From assembly GCF_031127905.1 (NCBI RefSeq), contig NZ_JARXIC010000001.1, forward strand, positions 124,001-188,000: a stretch of 64,000 nucleotides of DNA, in the 5' to 3' direction. The first letter of the stretch is position 1. The number at the start of each line of letters is the position of its first letter. Position numbers and translations under genes: made by a program. Below, piece by piece: positions 46,253-56,375 of the stretch. The notes under the pieces are model-generated. The model ran no database searches and had not been told where the DNA came from. It saw only the letters and a program-made list of their open reading frames with translations. The stretch is from Thalassobacterium sedimentorum (GTDB lineage: Bacteria; Verrucomicrobiota; Verrucomicrobiia; Opitutales; Coraliomargaritaceae).

Positions 46253-48445
46253 CTAACTCCCCAAAGTGACCAGTAGATACAGACTAAAAATGACGCCTCC
46301 TGCCCCAATCATCACGTAGCCCTGCCCTATATAGTCAGCCTTGGTCCACTTGCGAAACTCCCAGTCAGTCCCGGGGAACAAGCGATCCTCATCACGGATT
46401 GAAGGATTGGCCCGCACTTGTTCCACGATGCGAGCATCCTCGTCATGGTCGCCGCGCGCAGGTGTGCGCAGGCGGGCATAAAAGAAATCCAGCTTTTCCT
46501 TAGATTCAGGCCGAGTGAATAGCGATATTCCAATAAGCAGGCCAAAGGGCACAATTAAACGCAAGATCGCAGTAAAGGTCTCATTCAACCCAAAACTGTT
46601 TGACTGCAGATCAACCCCCAACCAATCCAAAAGAACGAGTTCAACCTTGAGCATACCACTACCAGAGACATGTCCGTCCTCATTTCTAGAGAGCCCCCCC
46701 TGCCAGAAGATACTTCGAGGAGCGATAAAGTCACTTTTTACAAATTTCTCTCCCAGCTCCAAAAACTGTGGCCGGCGACCGGTGGCCTCTCCTCGTAATT
46801 GCAATGCGTCCCAAACAGCAATCTCTTCATTTCTAGCCTGCACATCAAACTCCTTAGCGGTGTAAGTTCGTTCGACATCATAGCCATGCGTCTGCATCGC
46901 CAAATAATCACTGTTACGAATCGAGGGTGACAATGGCAACAAGACAGGCAGAAGAAGCGTAAAAACAGTAGTCACCCCAATGGAAACCCACGCAGCGACG
47001 CGACTGGCCCTGCGCCAAATCATTCCCATCCAAAAGCAAGCGGCGATGACCGAATTAAAGGTCAACATAAAGATGAACAAGGTAAACACGTCATCAAGAA
47101 CAAGCGCGATGGCAAGCCCACCTACGATATAGAACACACAGAAGAGTCGCCCCATAAAAATGTAGTGCTTATCACTTTTACCCGGAAAAAGAGGCTTATA
47201 GAAATTGTTCGTTAGTAGAGATGAACTGGTCAACATCAACGCATCTGCCGTCGACATCAGAGCGGCCATCAGACAGGCAATCATCAGCCCAACTAAACCG
47301 ACTGGTAACAGGTCACGCGTAGCCATGCCCCACACCATATCTGGGTCTGTAACTTGACTACCATACAGCAGTAGTGTCATCATCGCAAGAAAGCCCCAAA
47401 TCACTGAGCAATATCGTTTAATAAAAATCCCGGTCAAAAATCCGATGCGCGCAGTTTCGTCATCTTTAGCCGAACCAGCCGCAGTTAACTGATTTGCCTG
47501 AACGCCTGTATTTATCAAAAATAGGAGCCCAAAAGCCAAGATATAATACCAAGTAAACTGTGGCAAATTGGGAGATCCCAAGACCTCAAAAAAAGCTTCA
47601 GGCAAATTATGATGCAGCGCATGAAAGGTACCCATAAAACCATCATAGCCAAAAATAGAGTTAATTTTGATCATGGCGAACGGGATCAACATCAAGGTAA
47701 GTATGATAATAAAGATCCCTTGTATCATATCCGTAATGAAAGCCGCCTCTAAGCCACCAGAAACAGCATAAAGCAAAATAATGATCGCTAACGCAATAGT
47801 TAGATAGGTGCGATTAATCGTGCTAAAAGTCGCCTGAGGACGCATTTCAGACAGTGTTTGCAAGCGAGCTGTTTCTTCCTCTGAAAGTAAGCGAAAGTCC
47901 TGCTCTTTGAGTATTTTCCACTCTGCCGCCAGTGATTGCTCTTCGAGCTCAACCTGAGTGAGTGACTCTTGTGGTTTTTCTGCAATAGCGGCAATCGTTT
48001 TACTCATAGCAGTAAAACCAGCCGCGGCCACAATCATAAACATCAACGTTGAAATCACGGCGTAAAAGCCTGCCATACGCTTTGAACCATATCGTTCAGT
48101 GAAAAATTCAGCTAAACTAAGATAACGGAGACGACGATACCACATCGTGATCATCCAGTAGATCGGCATACTTAAAATACCACTAATAAGCCCCATGCCG
48201 ATACCAGCGGCACCATTCGTACTGACCATAGTGGTGGTGGTGACGGCAGATTCCGCACTAGTCCCCTGCCCAAATGCAGCAAAAGTCTGAATTCCTTTTC
48301 CAAATTTACGGCCTGCCAAAAAATAGTCTTCTGAACTATTGATTCGCTTCATCGCACGAAAGCCAATCCACAGTACGACAGTAAAGTAAGCGATAATAAC
48401 GATAATATCAACAATGGGTAAGCCAAGAAGCGTAAAATTAAACAT
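46253..48445 (-). CDS. Sodium:solute symporter (SSS family), long form
   Basis: A 730-residue integral membrane protein of the SGLT/SSS family. The N-terminus LPIVDIIVIIAYFTVVLWIG is followed by SSEDYFLAGRKF and the substrate/Na region FAAFGQGTSAESAVTTTTM; ADALMLTSSSLLTNNFYKPL is the typical helix-8 motif. It is longer than usual (500-550) because of a charged, coiled-coil-like insert at residues ~157-204 and a large soluble stretch of about 130 residues late in the protein. It would import a sugar or oligosaccharide with Na. Placed between the PEP-CTERM gene and the cytoplasmic GH2 gene, it is the likely uptake system of the cluster. Substrate unknown. Confidence 0.9.
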   Translation of the reverse strand: MFNFTLLGLPIVDIIVIIAYFTVVLWIGFRAMKRINSSEDYFLAGRKFGKGIQTFAAFGQGTSAESAVTTTTMVSTNGAAGIGMGLISGILSMPIYWMITMWYRRLRYLSLAEFFTERYGSKRMAGFYAVISTLMFMIVAAAGFTAMSKTIAAIAEKPQESLTQVELEEQSLAAEWKILKEQDFRLLSEEETARLQTLSEMRPQATFSTINRTYLTIALAIIILLYAVSGGLEAAFITDMIQGIFIIILTLMLIPFAMIKINSIFGYDGFMGTFHALHHNLPEAFFEVLGSPNLPQFTWYYILAFGLLFLINTGVQANQLTAAGSAKDDETARIGFLTGIFIKRYCSVIWGFLAMMTLLLYGSQVTDPDMVWGMATRDLLPVGLVGLMIACLMAALMSTADALMLTSSSLLTNNFYKPLFPGKSDKHYIFMGRLFCVFYIVGGLAIALVLDDVFTLFIFMLTFNSVIAACFWMGMIWRRASRVAAWVSIGVTTVFTLLLPVLLPLSPSIRNSDYLAMQTHGYDVERTYTAKEFDVQARNEEIAVWDALQLRGEATGRRPQFLELGEKFVKSDFIAPRSIFWQGGLSRNEDGHVSGSGMLKVELVLLDWLGVDLQSNSFGLNETFTAILRLIVPFGLLIGISLFTRPESKEKLDFFYARLRTPARGDHDEDARIVEQVRANPSIRDEDRLFPGTDWEFRKWTKADYIGQGYVMIGAGGVIFSLYLLVTLGS

Positions 48446-48496
48446 AATAAAAATTTGTCTTGAGATGCGGGTATTTAACTAAGGTTAGAATGAATA

Positions 48497-51400
48497 TCAG
48501 GAAGCTCCAAAGAGACGGCGCGCAAACTTACGAGCAACAGGATTAGTCAGCACTCTATTACGCAAGCTAACTTGGCAAACTCTCCAGACGCCCTTACCAT
48601 CACTTCGTTCAATTGCAGCGGGGACAGGCCTCCAGGGACGTCCCCACCCACCATCACCACTTTCGAGAACAGTTTCCCAGGAATCTTCTAATTCGATCAC
48701 CGAAGTCAGCAAAGGAGTCGTGTAGCCGCAGGATTCATCATACCAGAACTTGAAAGCGTTCTTAGAAAAACCACCCACGATAGCAGCTTTCGTTTGGCAA
48801 GATACAAAATGCCTTGGTCCCATACCGGCCTTGGCAATTTTAATGTCCGAATCATTTATTCGATAGCGACCAAGCGGAAGCGATAGATAAACAGCAGTCG
48901 CTCCATTGACAACAGCTTCCTTCACTATTGCGTCACGCGTATCATTGGTCTCCTCATCTACGATGAGAAGAGCGTCCGCGTTTTTAAGATCTTCATTCTG
49001 GCAAACACGTAAACCAATCGACTCAATGAATGGTGTCCATATCGCTTCATCTCCAAGAATACAGACCGACTTTTCTTCCTCCTCTAATTCGACAGCAAAT
49101 ACGGCAATCTCCATTTCGGTATCATGAATCGCCTCACCTGCCTTGTTGATTAAAACCGCTGCAACTTGAATAGAATCATCTTGGTCTACACTAGGAAGTG
49201 TCACCATAATATTTCCTTGCGAGCGAGGCGCACAGACAACGATGTTTGCCTCTTCCGTCCCGCTAGCAAGTAACTGACCATTTTGTGTAATTTGATACGC
49301 AAGTGTAGCACCTTCGAGTGTTTGATTCGTATCATTAGCCACCCAAAGTTCTATAGGAATCTCTTCGCCACTGAAGCCTGAGGCACGATCACTACGCAGT
49401 GAAACTGCAACAGGTGCCAGCGAGTCACGATAAGAAAACCAAGATTTCTTTGGGGTTCGATTTACATCCATTATCGCTTTCATCCAACCAGCAGGCCACG
49501 CGTCAATAAAGAGATGAATGGCAAATGTATTCATTCCATCCATACGTCGAAATGCATCTGTCATGATACGATTCACCCACTCTTGATGATCTTGGCTGGC
49601 ATCAATCCATTCCGCAAGCGTCTCAGGCGTTGAATACCACAAATAATGGAAATTCATGGTCTGTGATTGAGTAATCACGCTAGGATTCCACACTTGATTG
49701 AGTGCCAACGATCCCCAACTTTCAGGATAGTTAGCATCCATCACTTCAAAAGAATCTAGACCTTCCGCACCAAATTCCCCACAACCATAATGCCAGCCTT
49801 CCTTGGCTGGCATCCAATGTCCGGCATGTACGCGCCCCAAATCGATACCATGCCCCAGATACCAACCACAATAACAGTGATTATCAGGCATACCAAATTT
49901 AGCAGGTGGATCATAATCGCCATCCACACACTTGATGACACGATCAGGGTTTTCTCGGTGAACCGCACAAGTCGCCATTTCAAAAAATGACTGCATATCC
50001 TCGCGATCGATGAATCGATGCGGGCGCCCACGACCGTTCGGCATAGGCTCATTTATAAATGAAACTAAAATATTACTAGGATGGGAACGAACCAATTTTT
50101 CCATTGCAGATGCTTGCCGCACGCACTCCCAAAACTGATTATGACGTATGGATGCGAATAAAGGTAAATCAGTCTGAAGCATCATTCCCAGGCGGTCGCA
50201 ATATTCATACACCTCTTTTTGTACTGGATGCTGCGTTAAACGAAGGAAATTCATATTCGTCAACCGAGCGAGTAAGATATCATCACACAATTGATCCATC
50301 TCATCACGAAAGACACACATATCAAGGTGTCCCATCGTATTCGCACCGCGTAAGCGAATCTCTTCGCCGTTAAGAAAAAATTTCCCCTTAGGCACAGAAG
50401 TTTCACTTTGCTTAAACGATCGCATTCCAAATTGCTGCGAAGCATTATCGAGGACCTGCTCATTCACATCCAACAGGTCTACTTGCGCACGATACAACCA
50501 GGGGTGATCTGGATGCCAAATCTTTGCATTATCAATCGGGAGCGAGAAACGAAAATAATTTTTGCCCCCTCCAACCCGCATGGGAGACTCACTTGGCAAC
50601 TCTTTATCCAAATCACCAAAGCCACCTTGTGGAACTGTAGTTGGATGATAGATAAAGTCTCGACAAACTTCCTCTTCAAAGTTCTGCCCCCAGAGGTTAA
50701 ACCGCAGGCTCACTGCGATCTCTTGCTCCTCACTTGCATTGTGAACTTCGACCAAGACATCAATACGATCCAAATTTTCATTTGGACGAATAAATAAATC
50801 ACTGATAACAAGGCTGGAGCGGCCCTCCAAGCGAAAGGGTTGCCAGATCCCCATCCCGGCAGGGCAGTGATGCCATCCATTCGACGGGTCATCGTATCCT
50901 AGGCCAGTTGCAGCATACACTTTGTCACCATCGATCTCTCCCTCCGCAAAGGCCTGCCCTAACATCGTGAAATCGTTTTCAACATAGATAAGCAGAACAT
51001 TACCTCTCGCTTTTAAAACATCTGTAACCTCGTATTCAAATGGTTCAAAAATGCCTTCGTGCACTCCGAGACAAACTCCATTCAAATATGGCTTACAAAT
51101 ATAATCTACCGCTTTAAAGCAGAGAAATTGAGAAGGAAGCGCGGCGAGTGCATCGGGTGCATCAAACTCCACACGATACAGGGTAAATGCCTGCCCAAGA
51201 GGGGGCCCGTAATGCGGAATACTGACTGCCTCCCAATTACCTTCACCTTTAATTGCAGCACCTAGATCAACAGCGTCCCCCGCGGCCCCAACTCGCCACA
51301 AACATTCGCTAAAAACGTGTTCCTTACGCAGCTCAACTTGGCGCGGTGAAAAGTCGTTTAAAAACGGCTTCATCTTTTGGCGCTCAGCAGCCAAGGCAGC

Positions 51401-51604
51401 CTTTAACTCTGCCGCGGTCGACATCCTTGAAACACGCACAATAAAGTCCTGATCAGAGACCGATGATTTCAAGCTCAAAGATCTTTCATTCACTTCAGGA
51501 AGTGCTGGCGTCTTTAAACCATCGCGTTGAATTAAAGAAGAACCAGCAGCAATATCTGCAAAAATATCTGTTTCTTTCGGCATTTTCTCGGTCTTAATGT
51601 TCAT
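48497..51604 (-). CDS. Cytoplasmic GH2 family glycoside hydrolase
   Basis: A 1035-residue GH2 enzyme without a signal peptide. A ~90-residue non-homologous N-terminal extension precedes the jelly roll (LYRVEFDAPDALAALPSQFL), Ig-like domains and barrel. Acid/base Glu519 is in VSFINEPMPNG and the nucleophile Glu610 in YGCGEFGAEGLD. It differs from the LacZ-type enzyme at 12107-15223: the catalytic contexts are unlike LacZ and the C-terminal small-chain domain is replaced by a different ~250-residue region. Possible activities are beta-galactosidase, glucuronidase or mannosidase. It is followed after 51 bp by the SSS symporter gene, so uptake and hydrolysis appear coupled. ATTGCAACAT lies 44-53 bp upstream. 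Confidence 0.85.
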   Translation of the reverse strand: MNIKTEKMPKETDIFADIAAGSSLIQRDGLKTPALPEVNERSLSLKSSVSDQDFIVRVSRMSTAAELKAALAAERQKMKPFLNDFSPRQVELRKEHVFSECLWRVGAAGDAVDLGAAIKGEGNWEAVSIPHYGPPLGQAFTLYRVEFDAPDALAALPSQFLCFKAVDYICKPYLNGVCLGVHEGIFEPFEYEVTDVLKARGNVLLIYVENDFTMLGQAFAEGEIDGDKVYAATGLGYDDPSNGWHHCPAGMGIWQPFRLEGRSSLVISDLFIRPNENLDRIDVLVEVHNASEEQEIAVSLRFNLWGQNFEEEVCRDFIYHPTTVPQGGFGDLDKELPSESPMRVGGGKNYFRFSLPIDNAKIWHPDHPWLYRAQVDLLDVNEQVLDNASQQFGMRSFKQSETSVPKGKFFLNGEEIRLRGANTMGHLDMCVFRDEMDQLCDDILLARLTNMNFLRLTQHPVQKEVYEYCDRLGMMLQTDLPLFASIRHNQFWECVRQASAMEKLVRSHPSNILVSFINEPMPNGRGRPHRFIDREDMQSFFEMATCAVHRENPDRVIKCVDGDYDPPAKFGMPDNHCYCGWYLGHGIDLGRVHAGHWMPAKEGWHYGCGEFGAEGLDSFEVMDANYPESWGSLALNQVWNPSVITQSQTMNFHYLWYSTPETLAEWIDASQDHQEWVNRIMTDAFRRMDGMNTFAIHLFIDAWPAGWMKAIMDVNRTPKKSWFSYRDSLAPVAVSLRSDRASGFSGEEIPIELWVANDTNQTLEGATLAYQITQNGQLLASGTEEANIVVCAPRSQGNIMVTLPSVDQDDSIQVAAVLINKAGEAIHDTEMEIAVFAVELEEEEKSVCILGDEAIWTPFIESIGLRVCQNEDLKNADALLIVDEETNDTRDAIVKEAVVNGATAVYLSLPLGRYRINDSDIKIAKAGMGPRHFVSCQTKAAIVGGFSKNAFKFWYDESCGYTTPLLTSVIELEDSWETVLESGDGGWGRPWRPVPAAIERSDGKGVWRVCQVSLRNRVLTNPVARKFARRLFGAS

Positions 51605-51647
51605 TTAATTAAAAATTAATTAGCAGCTTTCATAAGATCCCACAGCA

Positions 51648-51779
51648 ATTGCAACATAACAATGAAATTAATTGACTCATGCAGCAATATTATTGCATTA
51701 AACACACACAGCCTAAACAGCAGAAAAATTGTAAGAACAATAAAACAAAAAGACTAGAATGCATCAGTTAATGTAACAT
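51648..51779. promoter_or_regulatory. Divergent control region with three operator-like elements
   Basis: Between the GH2 gene (minus) and the beta-helix gene (plus), 240 bp hold ATTGCAACAT (51648-51657; same 10-mer, opposite strand, as the LacI gene upstream region), the perfect 6+1+6 palindrome GCAATA-T-TATTGC (51684-51696), and AATGTAACAT (51770-51779). This clustering suggests control of both genes by one regulator. Confidence 0.45.
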
Positions 51780-51844
51780 CAAATCAACACAGTACCGCCT
51801 AACACCAAGATACTCCCCTCACCCTTAACTCTTAAATTCCTAAT

Positions 51845-53869
51845 ATGCCCCAAGGCCTTAAGCTCTATTTAATTGCGTTACTAGCAACTCAGACAGCAAG
51901 CGCAGCAATTTTCTACCTGTCCCCTGCCGGCAATGATTCCAACCCGGGAACTATAGAAGCCCCCTTCGCCACCCTCGAGCGCGCACGCACCGCCACTCGA
52001 GCAACAAATGGCCCGAGCACCGTAATCCTCACCCCTGGCAGGTATCCACAAATGAAAACGTTCCAACTCGACGAACGTGACTCCAACACCACCTTTAGCG
52101 GCAAGGGTGCACTCATAACGGGCAGTAAAATTATACCCAACCAAGCAATTGAGCCCGTCACTGATCCAGCGATACTAAAACGACTATTACCCTCAGTTCG
52201 CGAAAAAGTAAAAGAAATCGATTTGGGCAAACTTGGAATTAACGATTTTGGTGAGATTGGTCCACGCGGATTCAGACGCCCATACGCACCAGCCCCCTTA
52301 GAATTATTCATTAATGGAGAGCCGATGAGTATCGCTCAGTGGCCAAACCCAGAAGAAGCCCCCATCCCTATCGGCAAGGTCCTAGATAAAGGCCCGGTCA
52401 CACGTAATGGCGACAAACCAACACGGGGCGGCACTTTTGAATTTTCAACACAACGCCCCAATCGCTGGACAAGTGCTGAAGATGTATGGTTGACAGGTAT
52501 CTTCAGCGTCGGCTGGGCGGACAATACGGTCAAAATCAAAAATATCGACCTCGAAAAACAGACCATCACTACCCAGCACCCCCACATGTATGGCTTCAGC
52601 TCTGGAAAGCCGTGGAACACCTGGACTGCCTTGAACCTACTAGAAGAGATCGATCTAGCTGGCGAATTCATGTCAGACAAAAGTAGCGGCAAAATCTACT
52701 TCCTCCCCCCCAACAATACGGACATGAGCAAGTGCCAGATCGAGGTGACAATAATGAAAGATCCCTTAATCAGCATAGAAGGTTCAACAGAGCTGATTTT
52801 AGATGGTCTCGAGATAGGATACTCCCGGGGCATGGGAGTTTACATCGAACGTGGCAGCAATAATCGCGTTCAAAATTCAACATTGAGTAACTTAGGTATC
52901 GTTGCGGTTTGCATCGGTCAAGGCGTCAAATCAGACACAGAATATCGGCACAATTTCACGGGGCAACCCACATCTCGCGAGCTAGGGTCATGGCATGAGC
53001 ACCTTTACGACAACACGACCTTCAATCGGCAAGCTGGCAGCGGGCATGGTATCATCAACTGTGAAATCTACAATATCGGCGCCGGTGCGATATCACTCGG
53101 TGGGGGGGATCGACTTTCCCTAACTCCAGCAAACAACTTTGTCGATAACTGCCATATTTATAATTTTAATCGTTGGGATCGCACCTACCGCGGAGCGATC
53201 AACATTGATGGAGTTGGCAATCGAGTGAGCCACAATCAAATAAATAATGCACCCGGAGTCGCCATCTACCTACATGGCAACAACCATCAGATCGAATACA
53301 ATGAAATCCACCACGTAATGCTGGAAGGTGACGACATGGGCGCCTTTTACATGGGGCGAGACCCTTCAGAGCGTGGCAACGTGATTCGCTACAACTACTG
53401 GCATGACATTGGTGTCGCACACTCAACTTACGCGCTCTATTTTGATGATTACGGAGGCGATGGCAGTCACGTCTACGGCAACGCGTTTGAGCGAGCGGGT
53501 ACTAAAGCCACAATATTCATCAATCACAGCAGCGACATTCTAGTGGAGAATAATTTGTTCATCGACTGCAACGCCCCCTTTCGAATCAATGGCAACATTC
53601 CCGAGCAAGAGGAACTATTCAGCAAGCGCCTCGCGGCAGTTCGCTTTGATCAGCAAGTTTGGACACAGCATTATCCCAATTTTAAAAATTATTTTAAAGT
53701 TGAAAGAAGGCGCAACATCATACTAAAGAACAATTTAGTAATCAAAAGCAATGACCCATACCTTGCAGACGGAATCAATGGCGACTTCAATCTAAACATT
53801 GAAAATGAGACAGATTCAGCCAATTCCCACATGATCCCATTTGATAAAATAGGACGCCAAAAGTTGTAA
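51845..53869 (+). CDS. Secreted right-handed beta-helix protein, GH141-like
   Basis: A 674-residue protein with signal peptide MPQGLKLYLIALLATQTASA. The N-terminus IFYLSPAGNDSNPGTIEAPF followed by ATLERARTATR is the standard opening of secreted carbohydrate-active beta-helix proteins; an inserted domain contains LELFINGEPMSIAQWPNPEE, and the helix repeats run from about residue 310 to 600 (NRVQNSTLSNLGIVAVCIGQ, HGIINCEIYNIGAGAISLGG, GAFYMGRDPSERGNVIRYNY). This layout resembles GH141, which includes alpha-L-fucosidase and xylanase activities; I cannot confirm the family. It is divergent from the GH2 gene with shared operator-like elements. It is the intact relative of the decayed gene at 36781-37696. 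Confidence 0.75.
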   Translation: MPQGLKLYLIALLATQTASAAIFYLSPAGNDSNPGTIEAPFATLERARTATRATNGPSTVILTPGRYPQMKTFQLDERDSNTTFSGKGALITGSKIIPNQAIEPVTDPAILKRLLPSVREKVKEIDLGKLGINDFGEIGPRGFRRPYAPAPLELFINGEPMSIAQWPNPEEAPIPIGKVLDKGPVTRNGDKPTRGGTFEFSTQRPNRWTSAEDVWLTGIFSVGWADNTVKIKNIDLEKQTITTQHPHMYGFSSGKPWNTWTALNLLEEIDLAGEFMSDKSSGKIYFLPPNNTDMSKCQIEVTIMKDPLISIEGSTELILDGLEIGYSRGMGVYIERGSNNRVQNSTLSNLGIVAVCIGQGVKSDTEYRHNFTGQPTSRELGSWHEHLYDNTTFNRQAGSGHGIINCEIYNIGAGAISLGGGDRLSLTPANNFVDNCHIYNFNRWDRTYRGAINIDGVGNRVSHNQINNAPGVAIYLHGNNHQIEYNEIHHVMLEGDDMGAFYMGRDPSERGNVIRYNYWHDIGVAHSTYALYFDDYGGDGSHVYGNAFERAGTKATIFINHSSDILVENNLFIDCNAPFRINGNIPEQEELFSKRLAAVRFDQQVWTQHYPNFKNYFKVERRRNIILKNNLVIKSNDPYLADGINGDFNLNIENETDSANSHMIPFDKIGRQKL

Positions 53870-53907
53870 ATATACGCACAACTAAGCAGTGATCACTCCA
53901 AACTGAT

Positions 53908-53930
53908 CTAGCCGCAATCCCACAAGCTAG
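53908..53930. terminator. Weak hairpin between convergent genes
   Basis: CTAGC (53908-53912) and GCTAG (53926-53930), flanked by further partial pairing (CTGATC on both sides), lie in the 261 bp between the beta-helix and GH42 stops. No clear T-run in either direction; low confidence. Confidence 0.25.
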
Positions 53931-54130
53931 ACTGATCAGTCAAAATTTAATACAACAATTTTATTTATGTAATATTTCCATTTCATAAAACCACTTTACC
54001 GTGCAACAACCATAGGACGGCATGTATTTTTTTCTCAGTAGTCTGTGGCAACAGCACATTGACACTGACGCACATCCCTAAAGTTTCGGAAGTAAAATCG
54101 CATTGGATAAAATGCCATACTCTGAACACT

Positions 54131-56167
54131 TTAAGAGCGCACAATAGCGACACCGAACGCGGGCACAGTCAAACTACCATCACAATATTTTTCTGTAATC
54201 AATTCTCGCCCAAGCGGTAATCCTTCGACCAATTTCATTTCGGGATAATTATTTAATACGAAGGTTAAGCGTCGATCTTCTGCACGACGTTCAATGATAC
54301 AGACGTTGAAATCCGCCACGCCCAGCGTTTCGAGACCAGACTGCTCACAAAGCATCTGCAACAAAACGGAGGCGCTGCTCGCATTCATAAAGCTGCCAAG
54401 ATAGAAGGCTTTGCCCTTACCAAATACGTTGCAAGAAAGCCCCACTGTTCCCTCAGCGGCTTCAGAGCCAGGGTTGGCTTCAAAACGCCAATGCGCCAGC
54501 GGCTCAGCAGTCACACATTTTATGATCTCATAATAATCGGCCGGCAGCTCGAGACCAGCCCCTTTCAGGCACATTTTGCGATGCTCAGTTTTGCCAAATC
54601 CTTCCACAGTGATTCCAAGCACCTCACTTAACAACCCGGGCAGCGTTTGCTCTATGGCATGATTATTCACATCACGTTGCCCCGTTGTCGCAGTAACTAA
54701 GAGCACCCCACCCGCGGCGACGAAGGCTTCAATTTTCTTGGCACGCACTGCATCAAGAATGATAGCTGATGGCACGATTAGCACTTTTAAGCCCGCATAA
54801 CTGTCGGCTTCATTCACATAACCGACTGCGATCTTACGCCGCATCAATTCTGCCAATATTAATTCGCGCTGAGCATCGGGCTGTGGCCTCGAAAAGTTCA
54901 TAACTGCATGTGCATGATCCTGCTCATAGCCAAAACTGATACCGACATCCACGCGCTTGGTAGTACCCAGAATCTCACTACCTATCCTTTTAAGCTCTGC
55001 TCCCTCCTGAGTAAATTCTTCAAAACGACGGCGTGGCACGTTGTCGTGATCCAAAATACCATGCCAATGCAGCTCAGCACCGTAACGGCACGTGCGCCAG
55101 CGAAAATGTAACATACCATCGGCACCGTGTGCGATGGATTGATAAGCCCACAAGCGCATGCGCCCAGGTTCGGGTGTGGGCTGCAAAAAATCAAGCTGCC
55201 CACCAGGCCCACCGCATTGCTCCGGCACCAGAAAGGTACCAGTCGCCTGACGGCAACGCTCGTTGAGCTGACTTGCCCCGATGAAACACTCTGGCTTAGT
55301 GCCCCAAAAGGCGGGATACACATCCACCGACAAGAAGTCCAGATCTTCGGCGAAGGTATAATAATCTATATTATAAAACACACCATTATGGGTGATCCAC
55401 CAACTGGGATTTACCTCACGTAATATCTCGACTTGTTCACGTTGAAAGGAGGTAATCGAATCGCTCAGAAAACGACGATAGTCCAGTAATGCGCTCGGGT
55501 TGCAAGGAGCGGGCTGACGCCACTTCTTAGGGATTTCAATTTCTGTAAAGTCGTCATATTGCTGACTCCAGAAGAGAGTGCCCCAAGCGTGGTTTAACTC
55601 TTTAACGGATTGATTGTATCGCGCACGAAGCCAATCACGGAAAGCAATTTGACAACTCTCACAATAACATTCGTCCACGTGACAGTAGAATTCATTATCG
55701 GTCTGCCAGCCGATTACCGCCGCATCATCCTTAAAAGCCTCGGCCATGGCACGTGTGATACGGCGCGACTCCGCGCGAAACTCCGGATGATTGGTGCAAC
55801 AATGCTGACGGGTACCATGTGAAAAAGGCACGCCATTGCGATCCACACGCATCCATTCGGGATGATCCCGGGTCAACCAACGCGGAGGCGTCGCTGTCGG
55901 CGTGCACAGGATAGTGTCGATGCCTTGAGCCTTCAAAGCCTGCACCGCCGCTTTAAACAGACTGAAATCAAACGCACCTCGCCTAGGCTCCATCAAAGTC
56001 CAGGCAAACTCCGCCATGCGCACCACATTAACATGCGCCTGAGCCATGAGGGCCGCATCGGTTTCGATCCAAGAGCGATCCCAATGCTCGGGATAATAAC
56101 AGGCTCCAAAAAGAAACTGGTCAAATGTCGAAGGCCTTTGGTGACGAGGTAAGCTAAGCTGATTCAT
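54131..56167 (-). CDS. Beta-galactosidase, GH42
   Basis: A 678-residue protein with the GH42 plan. The barrel opens with FLFGACYYPEHWDRSWIETD, the acid/base Glu159 is in WQTDNEF, the nucleophile Glu316 in LVPEQCGGPGG, and the cysteine cluster CHVDECYCESC (zinc site of many GH42 enzymes) lies near residues 162-172. The Rossmann-like trimerisation domain (LIVPSAIILDAVRAKKIEAF, GGVLLVTATTGQRD) and a C-terminal beta domain follow. Length is typical (650-700). It is cytoplasmic, hydrolysing terminal beta-galactosides or, in some members, arabinosides. It is divergent from an SSS symporter, 208 bp apart, and belongs with the GH52 unit. Confidence 0.93.
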   Translation of the reverse strand: MNQLSLPRHQRPSTFDQFLFGACYYPEHWDRSWIETDAALMAQAHVNVVRMAEFAWTLMEPRRGAFDFSLFKAAVQALKAQGIDTILCTPTATPPRWLTRDHPEWMRVDRNGVPFSHGTRQHCCTNHPEFRAESRRITRAMAEAFKDDAAVIGWQTDNEFYCHVDECYCESCQIAFRDWLRARYNQSVKELNHAWGTLFWSQQYDDFTEIEIPKKWRQPAPCNPSALLDYRRFLSDSITSFQREQVEILREVNPSWWITHNGVFYNIDYYTFAEDLDFLSVDVYPAFWGTKPECFIGASQLNERCRQATGTFLVPEQCGGPGGQLDFLQPTPEPGRMRLWAYQSIAHGADGMLHFRWRTCRYGAELHWHGILDHDNVPRRRFEEFTQEGAELKRIGSEILGTTKRVDVGISFGYEQDHAHAVMNFSRPQPDAQRELILAELMRRKIAVGYVNEADSYAGLKVLIVPSAIILDAVRAKKIEAFVAAGGVLLVTATTGQRDVNNHAIEQTLPGLLSEVLGITVEGFGKTEHRKMCLKGAGLELPADYYEIIKCVTAEPLAHWRFEANPGSEAAEGTVGLSCNVFGKGKAFYLGSFMNASSASVLLQMLCEQSGLETLGVADFNVCIIERRAEDRRLTFVLNNYPEMKLVEGLPLGRELITEKYCDGSLTVPAFGVAIVRS

Positions 56168-56375
56168 GGTATGTTAAAATCGTAAGCGGCGGGATTAATC
56201 ACGCCCGCAGTCAATTTGCCAACTGATGCAGACCGCATATACGGGGCGGACTTCACCAGTAAGCCCCCTACGTAGACTCAATTCACCGCATCAATCAAAT
56301 ACACAGCACGGAGCGCCCTATTTGCAACAGTATAAGATTTGATCACCTAGGGGTCTAAACGGCAACATGTGTGCA

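Noticed and set aside
55105-55114. AATGTAACAT inside the GH42 coding region
   Set aside because: Lies in the middle of a gene, far from any start; treated as a chance match and counted against the regulon idea.
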